Shown: positions 37,712 to 50,259 of the stretch, one piece after another
How the letters are laid out: each line of letters opens with the position of its first letter
Position numbering within the stretch: the first letter of the stretch is position 1
NCBI GenBank assembly: GCA_020002185.1
Contig: CM034534.1
Location: 32,656,049-32,720,048, forward strand
DNA length: 64,000 nucleotides
Direction of reading: 5' to 3'
From: Paraescarpia echinospica
Lineage: Eukaryota; Annelida; Polychaeta; Sabellida; Siboglinidae
Position numbers and translations under genes: made by a program
The notes under the pieces: generated by a model
What the model saw: the letters and a program-made list of their open reading frames with translations, nothing else
What the model was told of the DNA's origin: nothing
Databases searched by the model: none

Positions 37712-38961
37712 ATCCCGAAAAGCACGCCAAAAATATGCATATTCGAAAATGTCCGGATGCACAGCATAAAAAGTGGAATTTCTAATTCATTGAATTTTTT
37801 GATTTTTTTGGCTTGGTGGACATGGAAATAGATAGCAGGATGTAATATAATATGAATTCAAGCCATAGATGTTTTTAGTCCCTTTAAGCGTACATGCCCT
37901 AATTAGCGTACACCCCTCTTTAGCAGAAACTGACACGATGACAGCAATCTCCAATGCCAACCTTGAGTGCTGAATCCATAACCGATTCAAAGCTCGGTGA
38001 TGAAAACATATATCGAAAGGTCCACCTAAATGATCAAACTTTACAGTGTTGAGGTACCCTTTTGCTCGTGTGGACACATAAATTGCTTGCCTGTCAGTTT
38101 TCCTGAGATGGCTGTACCCAGGAACACCAGAAAATGGAGGTTTACCCCTGTATTCTTATGGGAACATGATATGTGACACATTTTCACGTCTCAAATATTT
38201 CTTAAGCATACTGTACTCTTAACAGAACGAATGAGGGATATGTTACATAATTATTCAGTTAATAATTAACTACAAAATGAGTATAATGTTAAAATGAAAC
38301 TGGAATGCCCAACATTGGCTTAAATCGAGTGCCACCACAAAATGTTGCTAGTCTAATTTTAATACCAATTTGCATGTAAAATGTGTCTTAATGCTGCACA
38401 TGTAAATTGTAATTTATGTTTATTAAGTTAAATCATGTTAATAACAATTTGCGTGTAAAGTACCCAAATCACACAGCAATAGTATTAGAATGAAATTAAA
38501 AGAATTATATTAGTATCACACTTCCGTGTAATAACAAAAAAACAGATGCCTGTTACAAGGCATGAAGTATTATGTTTCTCACTGGTGTACTACACATTTT
38601 AAACGAACACGACAGCCATTTCTAACACTGACATTTTCTCACCACAAGCAGCCCTTAAATCTGCATTTGCCCGATATAGTATTCATTCTGTACGAGATTA
38701 TAATTGGCACGTGTCCCCATGCTGACGTTTAATGTTGCTGATATATGACTGGACTGTCACCAGGAGGCAAACTGCACGTGGCCACCGATTGTAATCTATA
38801 GCAGAAAATAGCACACAATATTCGGAAAGACACATCTTCGAGGAATTAATTTATAATTTCATGAAAATAAAAAAAAAGATAAGCAAAATTCTCACAATAT
38901 CATATTGTAAAGTAATTTTGTTTATTAGTTTACGTTGATGCTAAGAAAACTAAGGTGACAA
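37712..38961. other. No gene recognised
   Basis: Holds the 18-bp motif TAAGCGTACATGCCCTAA (37,885-37,902) also seen at 23,049, and the 37-bp match (38,403-38,439) to the hAT-like element. Otherwise AT-rich with short frames. Confidence 0.5.
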
Positions 38962-39146
38962 TACAGTAGAACCTCCCTATTAAGGTCACCATTGTGACTA
39001 GGTAAAAGTGACCAGGTCAGTGAGGTGACCGTAAGTGTAATTAATTTCCTCTACTTTACTGTAGATGGAACAAACTTAGGACTATCTGAGGGTGACCTTA
39101 ATTGCGAGGTGGCTGTACTATCAAGGTAAAGCGAGGTTCGACCGTA
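38962..39146. mobile_element. Tigger-like MITE, TA-flanked
   Basis: The element at 38,964-39,144 (181 bp) starts CAGTAGAACCTCCCTATTAA. Read as reverse complement, its right end starts CGGTCGAACCTCGCTTTACC. Both ends are flanked by TA. The (C)AGTxGAACCTC start is typical of pogo/Tigger-type ends. Internal GGTGACC motifs repeat in both halves. Confidence 0.75.
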
Positions 39147-39455
39147 AAGGATAAAGCAGTGATTTTAAACGTTGGTGATACATACTAGTTGTGGTAAGAC
39201 AGGCTGGACTTGTTCTCCTCCCAGACACACCCAGTAGTAACTCATGGTCGAACTGAAACACACAAGTTAAACAGTAAAGGTAAGTTCTTCCATAGCGCAG
39301 TATCGAGTCTTTAGGACTGCTCAGAACACTTTACACTTTACTCCCTGCTGATCTGTTCAATTGAACACCATCTCGACTTCTCTGGGAAACATTCAGCCAA
39401 GCTACAATTAATGCATGAAGACTAGTCGTACACAAATATCCACTACTGCCTATAA

Positions 39456-39575
39456 CCAGGTACTCATTCATACAGCTGAGTGAACTGGAGCAACGTAGAG
39501 TGAACGAACTTGCCCAAGGTTCAAAATGATCGAGAGTCTGATGCTCTGACCACAGTGCCACTGAGATCCACTCCA
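39456..39575 (+). repeat. SINE-like repeat, copy 1
   Basis: CCAGGTACTCATTCATACAG, then CTGAGTGAACTGGAGCAACG and GAACTTGCCCAAGGTTC, then GATCGAGAGTCTGATGCTCT and GACCACAGTGCCACTGA. The same order of blocks occurs at 55,715-55,862 and is typical of a common animal SINE family with a tRNA-like part in reverse orientation. The GCCCAAGG block is the most conserved piece. Confidence 0.7.
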
Positions 39576-39680
39576 AGTCAATACATACAGGTACACAACA
39601 ACAGTAAACACATGGTGATGCACATTGACATGCTAACTGGGGGTCACTATAGGGGACAGTTTTACTGTTGTCACAACGCC

Positions 39681-39711
39681 AACACTATTGCAGTACTACT
39701 GCAATAGTGTT
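39681..39711. repeat. Perfect 31-bp palindrome
   Basis: AACACTATTGCAGTA, one base, then TACTGCAATAGTGTT: 15-bp perfect arms with a single central C. A related but decayed block (ACTACTGCAATAGTATT) is at about 15,537. Confidence 0.95.
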
Positions 39712-41046
39712 ATAAGTATCGTGATGGCATCATGGAATATAGAAACAGTAACTGACAAGTAACATGGTATGTAACGATACACATATATTTAACTATTATA
39801 TAACGATACACACAAGCCTTAAATGCAGATAAAACTAATTAAATTAGGACTACAGCCAATACCTGAGTTACAGTTCTGGCATGTTTTGCTGTTTACAATA
39901 GTTTTATTAATATTATACAGTAATTTTTCTGAGTCAAATTGAAACAAAAGGTACTTAAATAGATCAAAAAAATGCTTTCCTAAGGTTAGAGACAATTCTG
40001 TAGTGCAAATCGTCTCTACAGTTTACTCGCGATGTGCCTGTTTTGGTCACTGCACAATCAGATATAATTGAAACAAATATGACCCCTTTTTACAGTTAAC
40101 ACTGCCCGGCTTGTCAGAACTTGCACTAATAAAAAAGTACAGCCAATATTTCTCATGCAACGTTGCACATGTTACATGTCTGTGAACTAAATAAAATTAC
40201 CGAGTCCACTCGATCACACAAGCCCAATGGAGTATGGTCCTTGATTCACATTGAGATTTATGTACACAGATAACAGAACAACTTTAAGTGAAGCTAGGCA
40301 GCGAATTTGACCCAAAGGACACAGTGCCAGAATGTGGCAAGGGCAGTGAGAGTTTTGTATAACAAAGATGCAGAGAATGCCACCAACCTCAACCAAAATT
40401 ATGTAGTCGAGTAGAGCAGTATGAAAGTTCAAGATACATGCAGTGAATTCAGTTTGATATAACTTTTTTCAAAATTTAATAGCAACTGCTTAACAACATT
40501 TTGAAGACTTATTTGGCTGTGAACAATAAAATCTTTGTGTAAAACTTGGCTGAAAGCTATGGTGAATTAGGTCATTTGACCATTTATGATAGACGGTTTG
40601 CTTAAAATGCGGGGTCTAACCTTGCCATAAACAAGGGGTACCTTTACAAGCACTTTTCTTAGAGAACTACACTTTGCTATTTTAATCACGACAAAGGATT
40701 GAAATTGATTTTAAAGAGAGAAATTGTGCTTATTAGCTCAACAGAATCTCTAAGTTAGTGACACATTCCCCGTGATTGTGAGAGGAATCTTAGAATGTGC
40801 TTGTCTGTTGGATGAACCGAAGCTATGATTTTTCTTGAAGTCCCAATGTACGGTGCTAACTTAGCTTCCCAGGGTTGGCAGCTGACAGACTGTAGCTGAA
40901 TAAATTTAACTTGACCTTTTTTGTAGGAATTTGGCAAATATGAATGAAAGTTTTATAACATGTCAAAAACATAAACTGCTTTCTGTAATATCTGTACATT
41001 GTTTCATGATACAAAAAAGAGGGTGGGGCATCAAGGAACTAACATG
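39712..41046. other. No gene recognised
   Basis: Short frames only, no transposon ends seen. Confidence 0.4.
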
Positions 41047-41142
41047 CCCATATAACGCACAATAACCAAGGGACTGTGCCCTTATAAAGTACAATAACCA
41101 AGGGATTGCACCCATATAAGGAACAATAACCAAGGGAGTGCA
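41047..41142. repeat. 32-bp tandem repeat, 3 copies
   Basis: Three imperfect units containing CCCATATAA and CAATAACCAAGGGA. Confidence 0.9.
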
Positions 41143-41395
41143 ACTAGCAGCTGTCTCTAATGTGTTATTCACACAAGGTCAGGGTCACAGTCCTACATCA
41201 CTGCCACATTTAGCAGGCAGCCATGTCCCTACAGTATCGTTCTGGCTGTGTAACATGTTTCTATTTGCTGCTAATGCCAGCAGTGGTCAGTTGAGTGGTC
41301 GTTACACACAATCATAGACGATACAAACAGCAACCTAGATCCTCCTGTATGGCAGTATATGCCAGTGTAGTACACTGCGCGCATGGGCCGGTGTC

Positions 41396-41726
41396 ATATG
41401 GACCCCATGGAAAATGGACTCCGGCGGGTCCATATTCTATTATAGAATATGGAATTTTGACATTTTAGCAATCGATAGCATACAAAGTCAATGATGACTG
41501 TTTTTTTAATGCAAAGGGTGACTAAAATGTATAAATTATATATTTCTATTGTTACAATTTTTTTATAAATTATGGCTGTGACATTCAAGTTACAATCTAC
41601 AAACTGCACTATACTATTTGATCACATTTGAAGCTTTTTAATAGGGGGGTCCAAATTCTATTAGGGGGGCACAAATTTTATAAAACAATATGGACCCCCA
41701 GCTCCATTTTCTATGGGGGTCCATAT
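41396..41726. mobile_element. Foldback MITE with GGGGTCCATAT ends
   Basis: Left end ATATGGACCCCATGGAAAAT, and right end (reverse complement) ATATGGACCCCCATAGAAAA, with GGTCCATATTCTAT repeated inside both arms. About 330 bp. No TSD could be fixed. AT-rich interior without coding capacity. Confidence 0.75.
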
Positions 41727-42329
41727 TCTATCTGACATGGGTATACCATTGCACTGGTTACGCAGTTTTTAAACAAGTATTTTTAATCCATCAAACCAGT
41801 ATTCCATTCTTACATCTTCAACTGACAACTTCCTTTTCCCTCCCTTCCTTTATCTACTCTGCAAGGAAAAGAAGTCTGGAAAACCAAAGAAGGCTGACGT
41901 GGAAATATAGCAGTTTAATATGCTCTGGAAAGATATCAATTTTTATGTTAGCTGCACTAAAGTTATGTTATTTACACTATTCACATCCTATTTTATACTA
42001 CTTACTGTTGCCACTGTTGCCACGAATGTTCAACATAGATACATATTAATACAACATGCTTTCAAAATGTTTACAACTTTACACTCATAGGTACAACTAC
42101 AGAATGCCTGCGCTTTGTTTCTTTATGTTCGAGTATGGTTTTCTTCAAACACCTGTGTCTTGGAGAGTTAGAAATTTGCGCCGAGTGGTTGGAACGGACC
42201 GAGCGAAGTCGCCCCCACTCCACAAGGGAGCGGGAGAAGAAAGACCTGTTGGACACGTGTAAACACACCATCTACACGTGCGTCCGATCCCTGACACTTG
42301 CTCGCCATCCACTCACATCAGGAAATTCT

Positions 42330-42585
42330 AACAACAGCGCCACTCACATATGCCCAAATGATCGATTATGGTTGCCGGCGATGGCACCGTAAGCAATTTG
42401 CACCACCTCGTTTGGCACGGCAGTGGTCGCCACACCTGATGTCAGCTTCCGTAGGCGTAATAATGCATCAATAATGCATCATCCTATTAGCAGCGTGCAC
42501 CTCATATGCTCCAAGGCTGCCACGTCTATCCCCACATTTGACAGTGCCACGGCATGCACTTACGTCTGCACAATAGGTCAGGACA
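42330..42585 (-). pseudogene. Possible decayed coding segment, unidentified
   Basis: One minus-strand frame is open apart from three isolated stops. It reads VALSNVGIDVAALEHMRCTL, then LLRLRKLTSGVATTAVPNEV and VQIAYGAIAGNHNRSFGHM. The composition is GC-richer than the flanks and the residues are protein-like. No family recognised; it may be a pseudogene or a piece of an unknown transposon. Confidence 0.2.
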
Positions 42586-43042
42586 CTGCCTCTTTCAACG
42601 TCCCATGCCCTGCTGCCTACGCCTTAGTTAGTAGTTGATACAGTGTCTCTGTCCCTAGATTGATGATGTGCTCGGTATGCAGCATTCTAGCAACAATCCA
42701 GGTTTTCATTGACGGTGGACAGTACACATTTTAACGTTTATAACTTTACATATATATATATTTACATATTTTCATTCCTCAGAAATGAAACTAAAAGAAT
42801 TTGACAGGTGGGTCCTACTGTAGTGACTTTTAATGAGTCTTAGTGGGAGTCTCCATGATCTTCTCTTTTTCACTGGTGGCAATGCATTCACTGGCGGCAA
42901 CACATTAAATGGTAGTAAGACATTCAATAGTGACAATACATTCACCACTGACAGTGCAATGCAATATTTTAAAAACTGCAAATCGATGGAGTTAAGAAAT
43001 CGGTGTCAACTGGCAATTTTGTCATATGTCCCTGGCAAAGTT

Positions 43043-43187
43043 GGTCATGTGAGCAACACAGTAAATGCGTGGGTCATGTGAGCAACACAGTAAATGCGTG
43101 GGTCATGTGAGCAACACAGTAAATGCGTGGGTCATGTGAGCAACACAGTAAATGCGTGGGTCATGTGAGCAACACAGTAAATGCGTG
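43043..43187. repeat. 29-bp tandem repeat, 5 copies
   Basis: Five identical contiguous units starting GGTCATGTGAGCAACACAGT. Confidence 0.98.
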
Positions 43188-43881
43188 GGGCGCAGCAGTC
43201 TATACAGCGAACTATCGATCGAGAGGACCTGGACTTGAGACCACATGCTGTCGCTTCAAACTTGCACAAAAAATGTTCACTCCACTTTTTTGGCGTCTTT
43301 TGGAAAAGATAAAAGCTGTTATTTCCTTTCACCTAGTGGCAATGCCGGAAGAAGTCGAAGATCTCATACAGGGGGTAAATGTGTAAGTTGACTTGTCTTT
43401 CTTACTGGCCAACCCTTCTATGGAGTAAACAGTAGGTTTGGTGTGCATGCTATTTACTTGTGTTTACTTGGTACCAAGTGTTTTAATGGTTGCTTAACTT
43501 GCTGTGGTGCTGTAAACGCTTACCACTGTGTCTGGTTGTACTGTCTAGAGAAAACAGTAACATTTATAGTGCTTCTGTCACTCACTCACCACCAAGAGAT
43601 GGAAAATGTTGAAAATAAACCCACTGGCACGATACTGTGAACTATATATAATTATATCACTTCCACTCCAGTGTCACCAACCAAACCCAGCCAGAGACAA
43701 AGGTTAAAGTTATAATATCCTCACAGGATGACTCTTTATAAAAATTAATAATTAATTATAATCAGTATTTCTGAAACAATGACACAGTTGTGTATAAAGT
43801 TAGCTCTTCGTCATGTGATCACGTTGATATTGGTACTAATCCAACAAATGGCCTTCGATATTCTGCAGTTTATGTTATCAC

Positions 43882-43917
43882 TGTAATGACTGTAATGACT
43901 GTAATGACTGTAATGAC
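43882..43917. repeat. 9-bp tandem repeat (TGTAATGAC), 4 copies
   Basis: Four perfect units. Confidence 0.97.
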
Positions 43918-44569
43918 TGCATGCATTCACACACATTACAATAATTATCAGCTGTTTGAACATACAGTATAAAAAACTTTGGTGGCTGAAAACATATAAT
44001 CGTTGTGAACCGTATATATACGGACACATAAAACTAATAGGTGTCCGAAAACAGTACATAAAAATAATGTTTGTTGTGGATTTTTAGGGTGTCCATAAAC
44101 ATACTATGTCCGAATGCATAGGTTGGTTATGACATGGAAGCCATTATATGGGTCAGCCTCATATCTCGGTTCATTCCGTACAACTTTATGCAACCATTAG
44201 CTGTGGCAAGATTATGCGCTTGCAGGACTTTTCAACATGCAAACAACACTCACACACGCAAATGATGCAAGGCATCTGTGTACAGAAGTGAGAGCTTGAT
44301 TAATTGGTGCAGAAGTCACAACAGCAACTACTACGAGTGTTTACAAAGTGCACAGCGCAAATTAATAGGACACAATGAGGTGCCATTCATTGAGTTTCAA
44401 TTGCAACTGTTTGTGCATCTGCCCAGCTGCAGTGATGAAGGCAACAGACACAGAGAGTGCAGTGGGCATGTCAGCAGTCTAGCAGATGCAGGGAGCAAGA
44501 CAGAGACACATGTGTCACACCAGACAGATGACGCATTAGTGAGTCCATGAACCACCTGTGATTAACATC

Positions 44570-44719
44570 ATGACAAGTGATCACGTGCCAGCCGTGCCAG
44601 CAGATGACAAATTCCTGTCGCGCAGCAGTCAACTAGTGTCAAGACCCACCGGGCTGGAGACAGGACTCAGGTTCATCAGCGCGGCCACGATCTCGGCCAG
44701 TGTAGTTATACAAGAATAA
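44570..44719 (+). CDS. Short coding-like ORF, unidentified
   Basis: 49 codons from ATG to TAA: MTSDHVPAVPADDKFLSRSS, then GLETGLRFISAATISASVVI. It is GC-richer than the flanks and protein-like. A 90-codon frame lies just upstream (44,278-44,550) in another frame. No domain is recognised, no splice structure is convincing, and the 60-bp satellite starts about 80 bp downstream. Confidence 0.15.
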   Translation: MTSDHVPAVPADDKFLSRSSQLVSRPTGLETGLRFISAATISASVVIQE

Positions 44720-44800
44720 GGCAGCCGGGACAAAGGGTGGGAGTCAATTCTGGTGTACAGTACAAAATAATAAAATGCTGTTTTACCACAACCCTGACCA

Positions 44801-45880
44801 AACCTCGAGTAAGAGATAACAATGATAAGAGTGTACTTTTGTAGTTCCTATATCCTCAGAAACCTCGAGTAAGAGATAACAATGATAAGAGTGTACTTTT
44901 GTAGTTCCTATATCCTCAGAAACCTCGAGTAAGAGATAACAATGATAAGAGTGTACTTTTGTAGTTCCTATATCCTCAGAAACCTCGAGTAAGAGATAAC
45001 AATGATAAGAGTGTACTTTTGTAGTTCCTATATCCTCAGAAACCTCGAGTAAGAGATAACAATGATAAGAGTGTACTTTTGTAGTTCCTATATCCTCAGA
45101 AACCTCGAGTAAGAGATAACAATGATAAGAGTGTACTTTTGTAGTTCCTATATCCTCAGAAACCTCGAGTAAGAGATAACAATGATAAGAGTGTACTTTT
45201 GTAGTTCCTATATCCTCAGAAACCTTGAGTAAGAGATAACAATGATAAGAGTGTACTTTTGTAGTTCCTATATCCTCAGAAACCTCGAGTAAGAGATAAC
45301 AATGATAAGAGTGTACTTTTGTAGTTCCTATATCCTCAGAAACCTTGAGTAAGAGATAACAATGACAAGAGTGTACTTTTGTAGTTCCTATATCCTCAGA
45401 AACCTCGAGTAAGAGATAACAATGATAAGAGTGTACTTTTGTAGTTCCTATATCCTCAGAAACCTGGAGTAAGAGATAACAATGATAAGAGTGTACTTTT
45501 GTAGTTCCTATATCCTCAGAAACCTCGAGTAAGAGATAACAATGATAAGAGTGTACTTTTGTAGTTCCTATATCCTCAGAAACCTCGAGTAAGAGATAAC
45601 AATGACAAGAGTGTACTTTTGTAGTTCCTATATCCTCAGAAACCTCGAGTAAGAGATAACAATGATAAGAGTGTACTTTTGTAGTTCCTATATCCTCAGA
45701 AACCTTGAGTAAGAGATAACAATGATAAGAGTGTACTTTTGTAGTTCCTATATCCTCAGAAACCTCGAGTAAGAGATAACAATGATAAGAGTGTACTTTT
45801 GTAGTTCCTATATCCTCAGAAACCTCGAGTAAGAGATAACAATGATAAGAGTGTACTTTTGTAGTTCCTATATCCTCAGA
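44801..45880. repeat. 60-bp minisatellite, 18 copies
   Basis: Exactly 18 contiguous 60-bp units, each starting AACCTCGAGTAAGAGATAAC and ending TATATCCTCAGA. Only a few substitutions: CTCGAG becomes CTTGAG in units 8, 10 and 16 and CTGGAG in unit 12; GATAAGA becomes GACAAGA in units 10 and 14. The homogeneity suggests recent expansion or conversion. Confidence 0.99.
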
Positions 45881-45885
45881 AACCT

Positions 45886-47712
45886 GGGCTCAGAGGTGCA
45901 ACAAAACAAGAATCGTTAGGCATATAACCATAAACAGGGATGCACAAGAGCCATCATTAAAGCAAGGAACTGCCAAAGATTTACGGTGGGAAAACCATTT
46001 CAAAACTATTTTTATGAAGGGTGGTTGCAGTTTCAGATGATTTCAAAGTAATCGGGAGTCGATTCCAGATTTTGGGTGCAAACAATACACTGTTGTGAGA
46101 CAGAAGATCTGAAGTTCCTAGGGATTATTTGAAAAATGCAGGAGACTAAACAAACAGGGTGGCTGCTGCAAAGATAGGGCACGATATGTTATAGTGGCTA
46201 TTTTAAATTAGATTCGGTTTGTAACAGTACAATTCTCTAAGACTGGGTATTGATGGTGAGAAACGAGGGGTTCTGAGAACATATGCTAGACAATTCCCAT
46301 ATTCTAAATCACTAATACTTGTTTAATTGATTTTGTGCAAACAAAACGTTAGCATGGTTATATTGGTTTAAGAATGTACAATTATAGAACAATGAAAATC
46401 CATTACACGAATATACGCTAGCCATAGATTGGTTCGGTTTTTTTTTAGAAGTTTCCAGTCAGCCATTTGCAATGTGTGGTTACTATGGACGTTGCACTGT
46501 AGCTGTCAAATGTAGGTCTAGCTAGCAGGTTACCTATGTCCAGTTTTGTCCACTGGTTTGCCACTTGCCATCTCAGAAGAACCCCACTATTCCAACAGTG
46601 ATATATTGACTGGTTCTCGTGAGACTTTGATCCAGCTGATTGCACCCAGCCGAACTAACGATCTGTAATTGACATTCTGTTTGACAAGCACAGGCCGTTT
46701 TCCATTCTTCAGCCTTATTCGAAACACACAAAACCTCAAGGACTGCCTCCTACACTGAAGGAAGTTATGGGTAAACCTAACATTTGGCAATAACTCCAAT
46801 GTGCTTGAGGTGGTCAAGTCTAGGTCTCCATTGTGCAAGCAAGTTGAAGCACATCACATATTCTTTATCATACAATACTTCCATACCAAGAAGAACGAGT
46901 TGTATATGTACATGATTGCTTCAGGATACTGGTTAGTAAAAACACTTGTCACTATAGCATGCATAACATCATACTCTTCCGAACAGTGATGGGGTTTTCA
47001 GAAAGTAACACAGCTGCATTTCACAGGGGATTTCCCGCAACATGATCAACATGCCAATACAACAACACTAGCCCGACTCGTTGTCAACAGTACAACAACT
47101 GAACACTCTATCTGCCAAAGGTCACACATCTCATGCACACAAAAAAGCACCATCTTGATTACCCAGGGGCAATTATATGGCATTGCAGTAAAGGCAAGCA
47201 GTCTAAGCCCCCAAAGGTAGCTGTAATGACTGCGGAACGCAATAGAGAAATGGCGGCTGTTACAGCTCAAACCGAAAGTGCAGTGAAATGCAGATAGGGC
47301 ACCACGATAAAGGATCCTTTTAAGTGAGTAATCATTAAACATAGTAGACTTGGCATGTGCAGCCATAAACACTATTTACCATGCACTACACAAGGCACTA
47401 AAAAGCCACGGACGGCATGAATTTTGACAGAGCCCAATCTATTTAATCAAAATAAAATGTACACTTTGCGTGATGCAATGTGCATGCTTGCGTTCACGAC
47501 TACGTGAATGGCACCGTGTGCACATCACTTCCACATAAACTGTCCTCGTGCGGCTTGCACACGTTCGAGCAGTCAATTAGGCCAGCAGCCATTCAAAAGA
47601 ACACAGCAAATGAACATCATCAAATAGAAATGAGTGCTTTTTATAACAGCTCACCAAAGAATGGATTTATTCTGTCGACAAGAAGACTACATACTTTAAG
47701 CCATGCCGTTAT
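45886..47712. other. No confident gene
   Basis: At 45,930-46,190 a plus-strand frame with few stops reads SDDFKVIGSRFQILGANN. Its first part resembles 32.70-32.77 kb at the DNA level (CAGGGA, CAAGAG, CCAA-GATTTA blocks), suggesting a dispersed repeat. Minus-strand frames at 46,445-46,838 are protein-like but unassigned. Confidence 0.35.
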
Positions 47713-48712
47713 NNNNNNNNNNNNNNNNNNNNNNNNNNNNNNNNNNNNNNNNNNNNNNNNNNNNNNNNNNNNNNNNNNNNNNNNNNNNNNNNNNNNNNNN
47801 NNNNNNNNNNNNNNNNNNNNNNNNNNNNNNNNNNNNNNNNNNNNNNNNNNNNNNNNNNNNNNNNNNNNNNNNNNNNNNNNNNNNNNNNNNNNNNNNNNNN
47901 NNNNNNNNNNNNNNNNNNNNNNNNNNNNNNNNNNNNNNNNNNNNNNNNNNNNNNNNNNNNNNNNNNNNNNNNNNNNNNNNNNNNNNNNNNNNNNNNNNNN
48001 NNNNNNNNNNNNNNNNNNNNNNNNNNNNNNNNNNNNNNNNNNNNNNNNNNNNNNNNNNNNNNNNNNNNNNNNNNNNNNNNNNNNNNNNNNNNNNNNNNNN
48101 NNNNNNNNNNNNNNNNNNNNNNNNNNNNNNNNNNNNNNNNNNNNNNNNNNNNNNNNNNNNNNNNNNNNNNNNNNNNNNNNNNNNNNNNNNNNNNNNNNNN
48201 NNNNNNNNNNNNNNNNNNNNNNNNNNNNNNNNNNNNNNNNNNNNNNNNNNNNNNNNNNNNNNNNNNNNNNNNNNNNNNNNNNNNNNNNNNNNNNNNNNNN
48301 NNNNNNNNNNNNNNNNNNNNNNNNNNNNNNNNNNNNNNNNNNNNNNNNNNNNNNNNNNNNNNNNNNNNNNNNNNNNNNNNNNNNNNNNNNNNNNNNNNNN
48401 NNNNNNNNNNNNNNNNNNNNNNNNNNNNNNNNNNNNNNNNNNNNNNNNNNNNNNNNNNNNNNNNNNNNNNNNNNNNNNNNNNNNNNNNNNNNNNNNNNNN
48501 NNNNNNNNNNNNNNNNNNNNNNNNNNNNNNNNNNNNNNNNNNNNNNNNNNNNNNNNNNNNNNNNNNNNNNNNNNNNNNNNNNNNNNNNNNNNNNNNNNNN
48601 NNNNNNNNNNNNNNNNNNNNNNNNNNNNNNNNNNNNNNNNNNNNNNNNNNNNNNNNNNNNNNNNNNNNNNNNNNNNNNNNNNNNNNNNNNNNNNNNNNNN
48701 NNNNNNNNNNNN
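47713..48712. other. Assembly gap (1,000 N)
   Basis: Exactly 1,000 unknown bases, a nominal gap length. It abuts the 78-bp array, so the array probably continues into the gap. Apparent frames across it are meaningless. Confidence 1.
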
Positions 48713-50035
48713 GTCAGTGGTCACTGGTGTCAACTGTGATGTCTGGGAGTGGTGGAACATGATGAATCATGTAATAACAGTATGTTGTATGTCAGTGGCA
48801 CAGACCCACAGAGAATGACATGACACAAGGGTGGTCAGTGGTCACTGGTGTCAACTGTGATGTCTGGGAGTGGTGGAACATGATGAATCATGTAATAACA
48901 GTATGTTGTATGTCAGTGGTCACTGGTGTCAACTGTGATGTCGGGGAGTGGTGGAACATGATGAATCATGTAATAACAGTATGTTGTATGTCAGTGGTCA
49001 CTGGTGTCAACTGTGATGTCTGGGAGTGGTGGAACATGATGAATCATGTAATAACAGTATGTTGTATGTCAGTGGTCACTGGTGTCAACTGTGATGTCGG
49101 GGAGTGGTGGAACATGATGAATCATGTAATAACAGTATGTTGTATGTCAGTGGTCACTGGTGTCAACTGTGATGTCTGGGAGTGGTGGAACATGATGAAT
49201 CATGTAATAACAGTATGTTGTATGTCAGTGACACAGACCCACAGAGAATGACATGACACAAGGGTGGTCAGTGGTCACTGGTGTCAACTGTGATGTCTGG
49301 GAGTGGTGGAACATGGTGAATCATGTCATAACAGTATGTTGTATGTCAGTGGTCACTGGTGTCAACTGTGATGTCTGGGAGTGGTGGAACATGATGAATC
49401 ATGTAATAACAGTATGTTGTATGTCAGTGGTCACTGGTGTCAACTGTGATGTCTGGGAGTGGTGGAACATGGTGAATCATGTCATAACAGTCTGTTGTAT
49501 GTCAGTGGTCACTGGTGTCAACTGTGATGTCGGGGAGTGGTGGAACATGATGAATCATGTAATAACAGTATGTTGTATGTCAGTGGTCACTGGTGTCAAC
49601 TGTGATGTCTGGGAGTGGTGGAACATGGTGAATCATGTAATAACAGTATGTTGTATGTCAGTGGTCACTGGTGTCAACTGTGATGTCGGGGAGTGGTGGA
49701 ACATGATGAATCATGCCATAACAGTATGTTGTATGTCAGTGGTCACTGGTGTCAACTGTGATGTCTGGGAGTGGTGGAACATGATGAATCATGTAATAAC
49801 AGTATGTTGTATGTCAGTGGTCACTGGTGTCAACTGTGATGTCGGGGATTGGTGGAACATGTTGAATCATGTAATAACAGTATGTTGTATGTCAGTGACA
49901 TAGACCCACAGAGAATGACATGACACAAGAGTGGTCAGTGGTCACTGGTGTCAACTGTGATGTCTGGGAGTGGTGGAACATGATGAATCATGTAATAACA
50001 GCATGTTGTATGTCAGTGACACAGACCCACAGAGA
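48713..50035. repeat. 78-bp minisatellite with 43-bp spacer variant
   Basis: Units contain GTCACTGGTGTCAACTGTGA, then GGAGTGGTGGAACATGATGA and GTAATAACAGTATGTTGTAT. Some units carry an extra 43 bp with CACAGACCCACAGAGAATGA (near 48,790, 49,227, 49,894 and at the end near 50,011). TGG/GGG alternation (GTCTGGGAG versus GTCGGGGAG) marks subtypes. Since 78 is divisible by three, one frame stays open (repeating VVTGVNCDVWEWWNM); I regard this as incidental. Confidence 0.98.
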
Positions 50036-50259
50036 ATGAGGGGCTAGCACTTCTTCCTGGGGATATTTCTAGACTACTAGTCCCCCAGACCAGTGAAACA
50101 TATTTCTTAAATTCTACCCCTGATTATCACTGGGTGATAGTGTTCTGCATACCGCACATTTCCAGGAACAGTAGAATGTCATTATCTATGGACTGGTCAC
50201 TGATGAATGTCATGTCCCGCTGTGTATTCTACATATACAGTCGTGATCTCACAGGAGCT

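Noticed and set aside
48820..49903. Open frames of 143 and 216 codons with repeated WEWWNM motifs
   Set aside because: They lie wholly within the 78-bp array. The frame is kept by unit length and broken only by the 43-bp variant.
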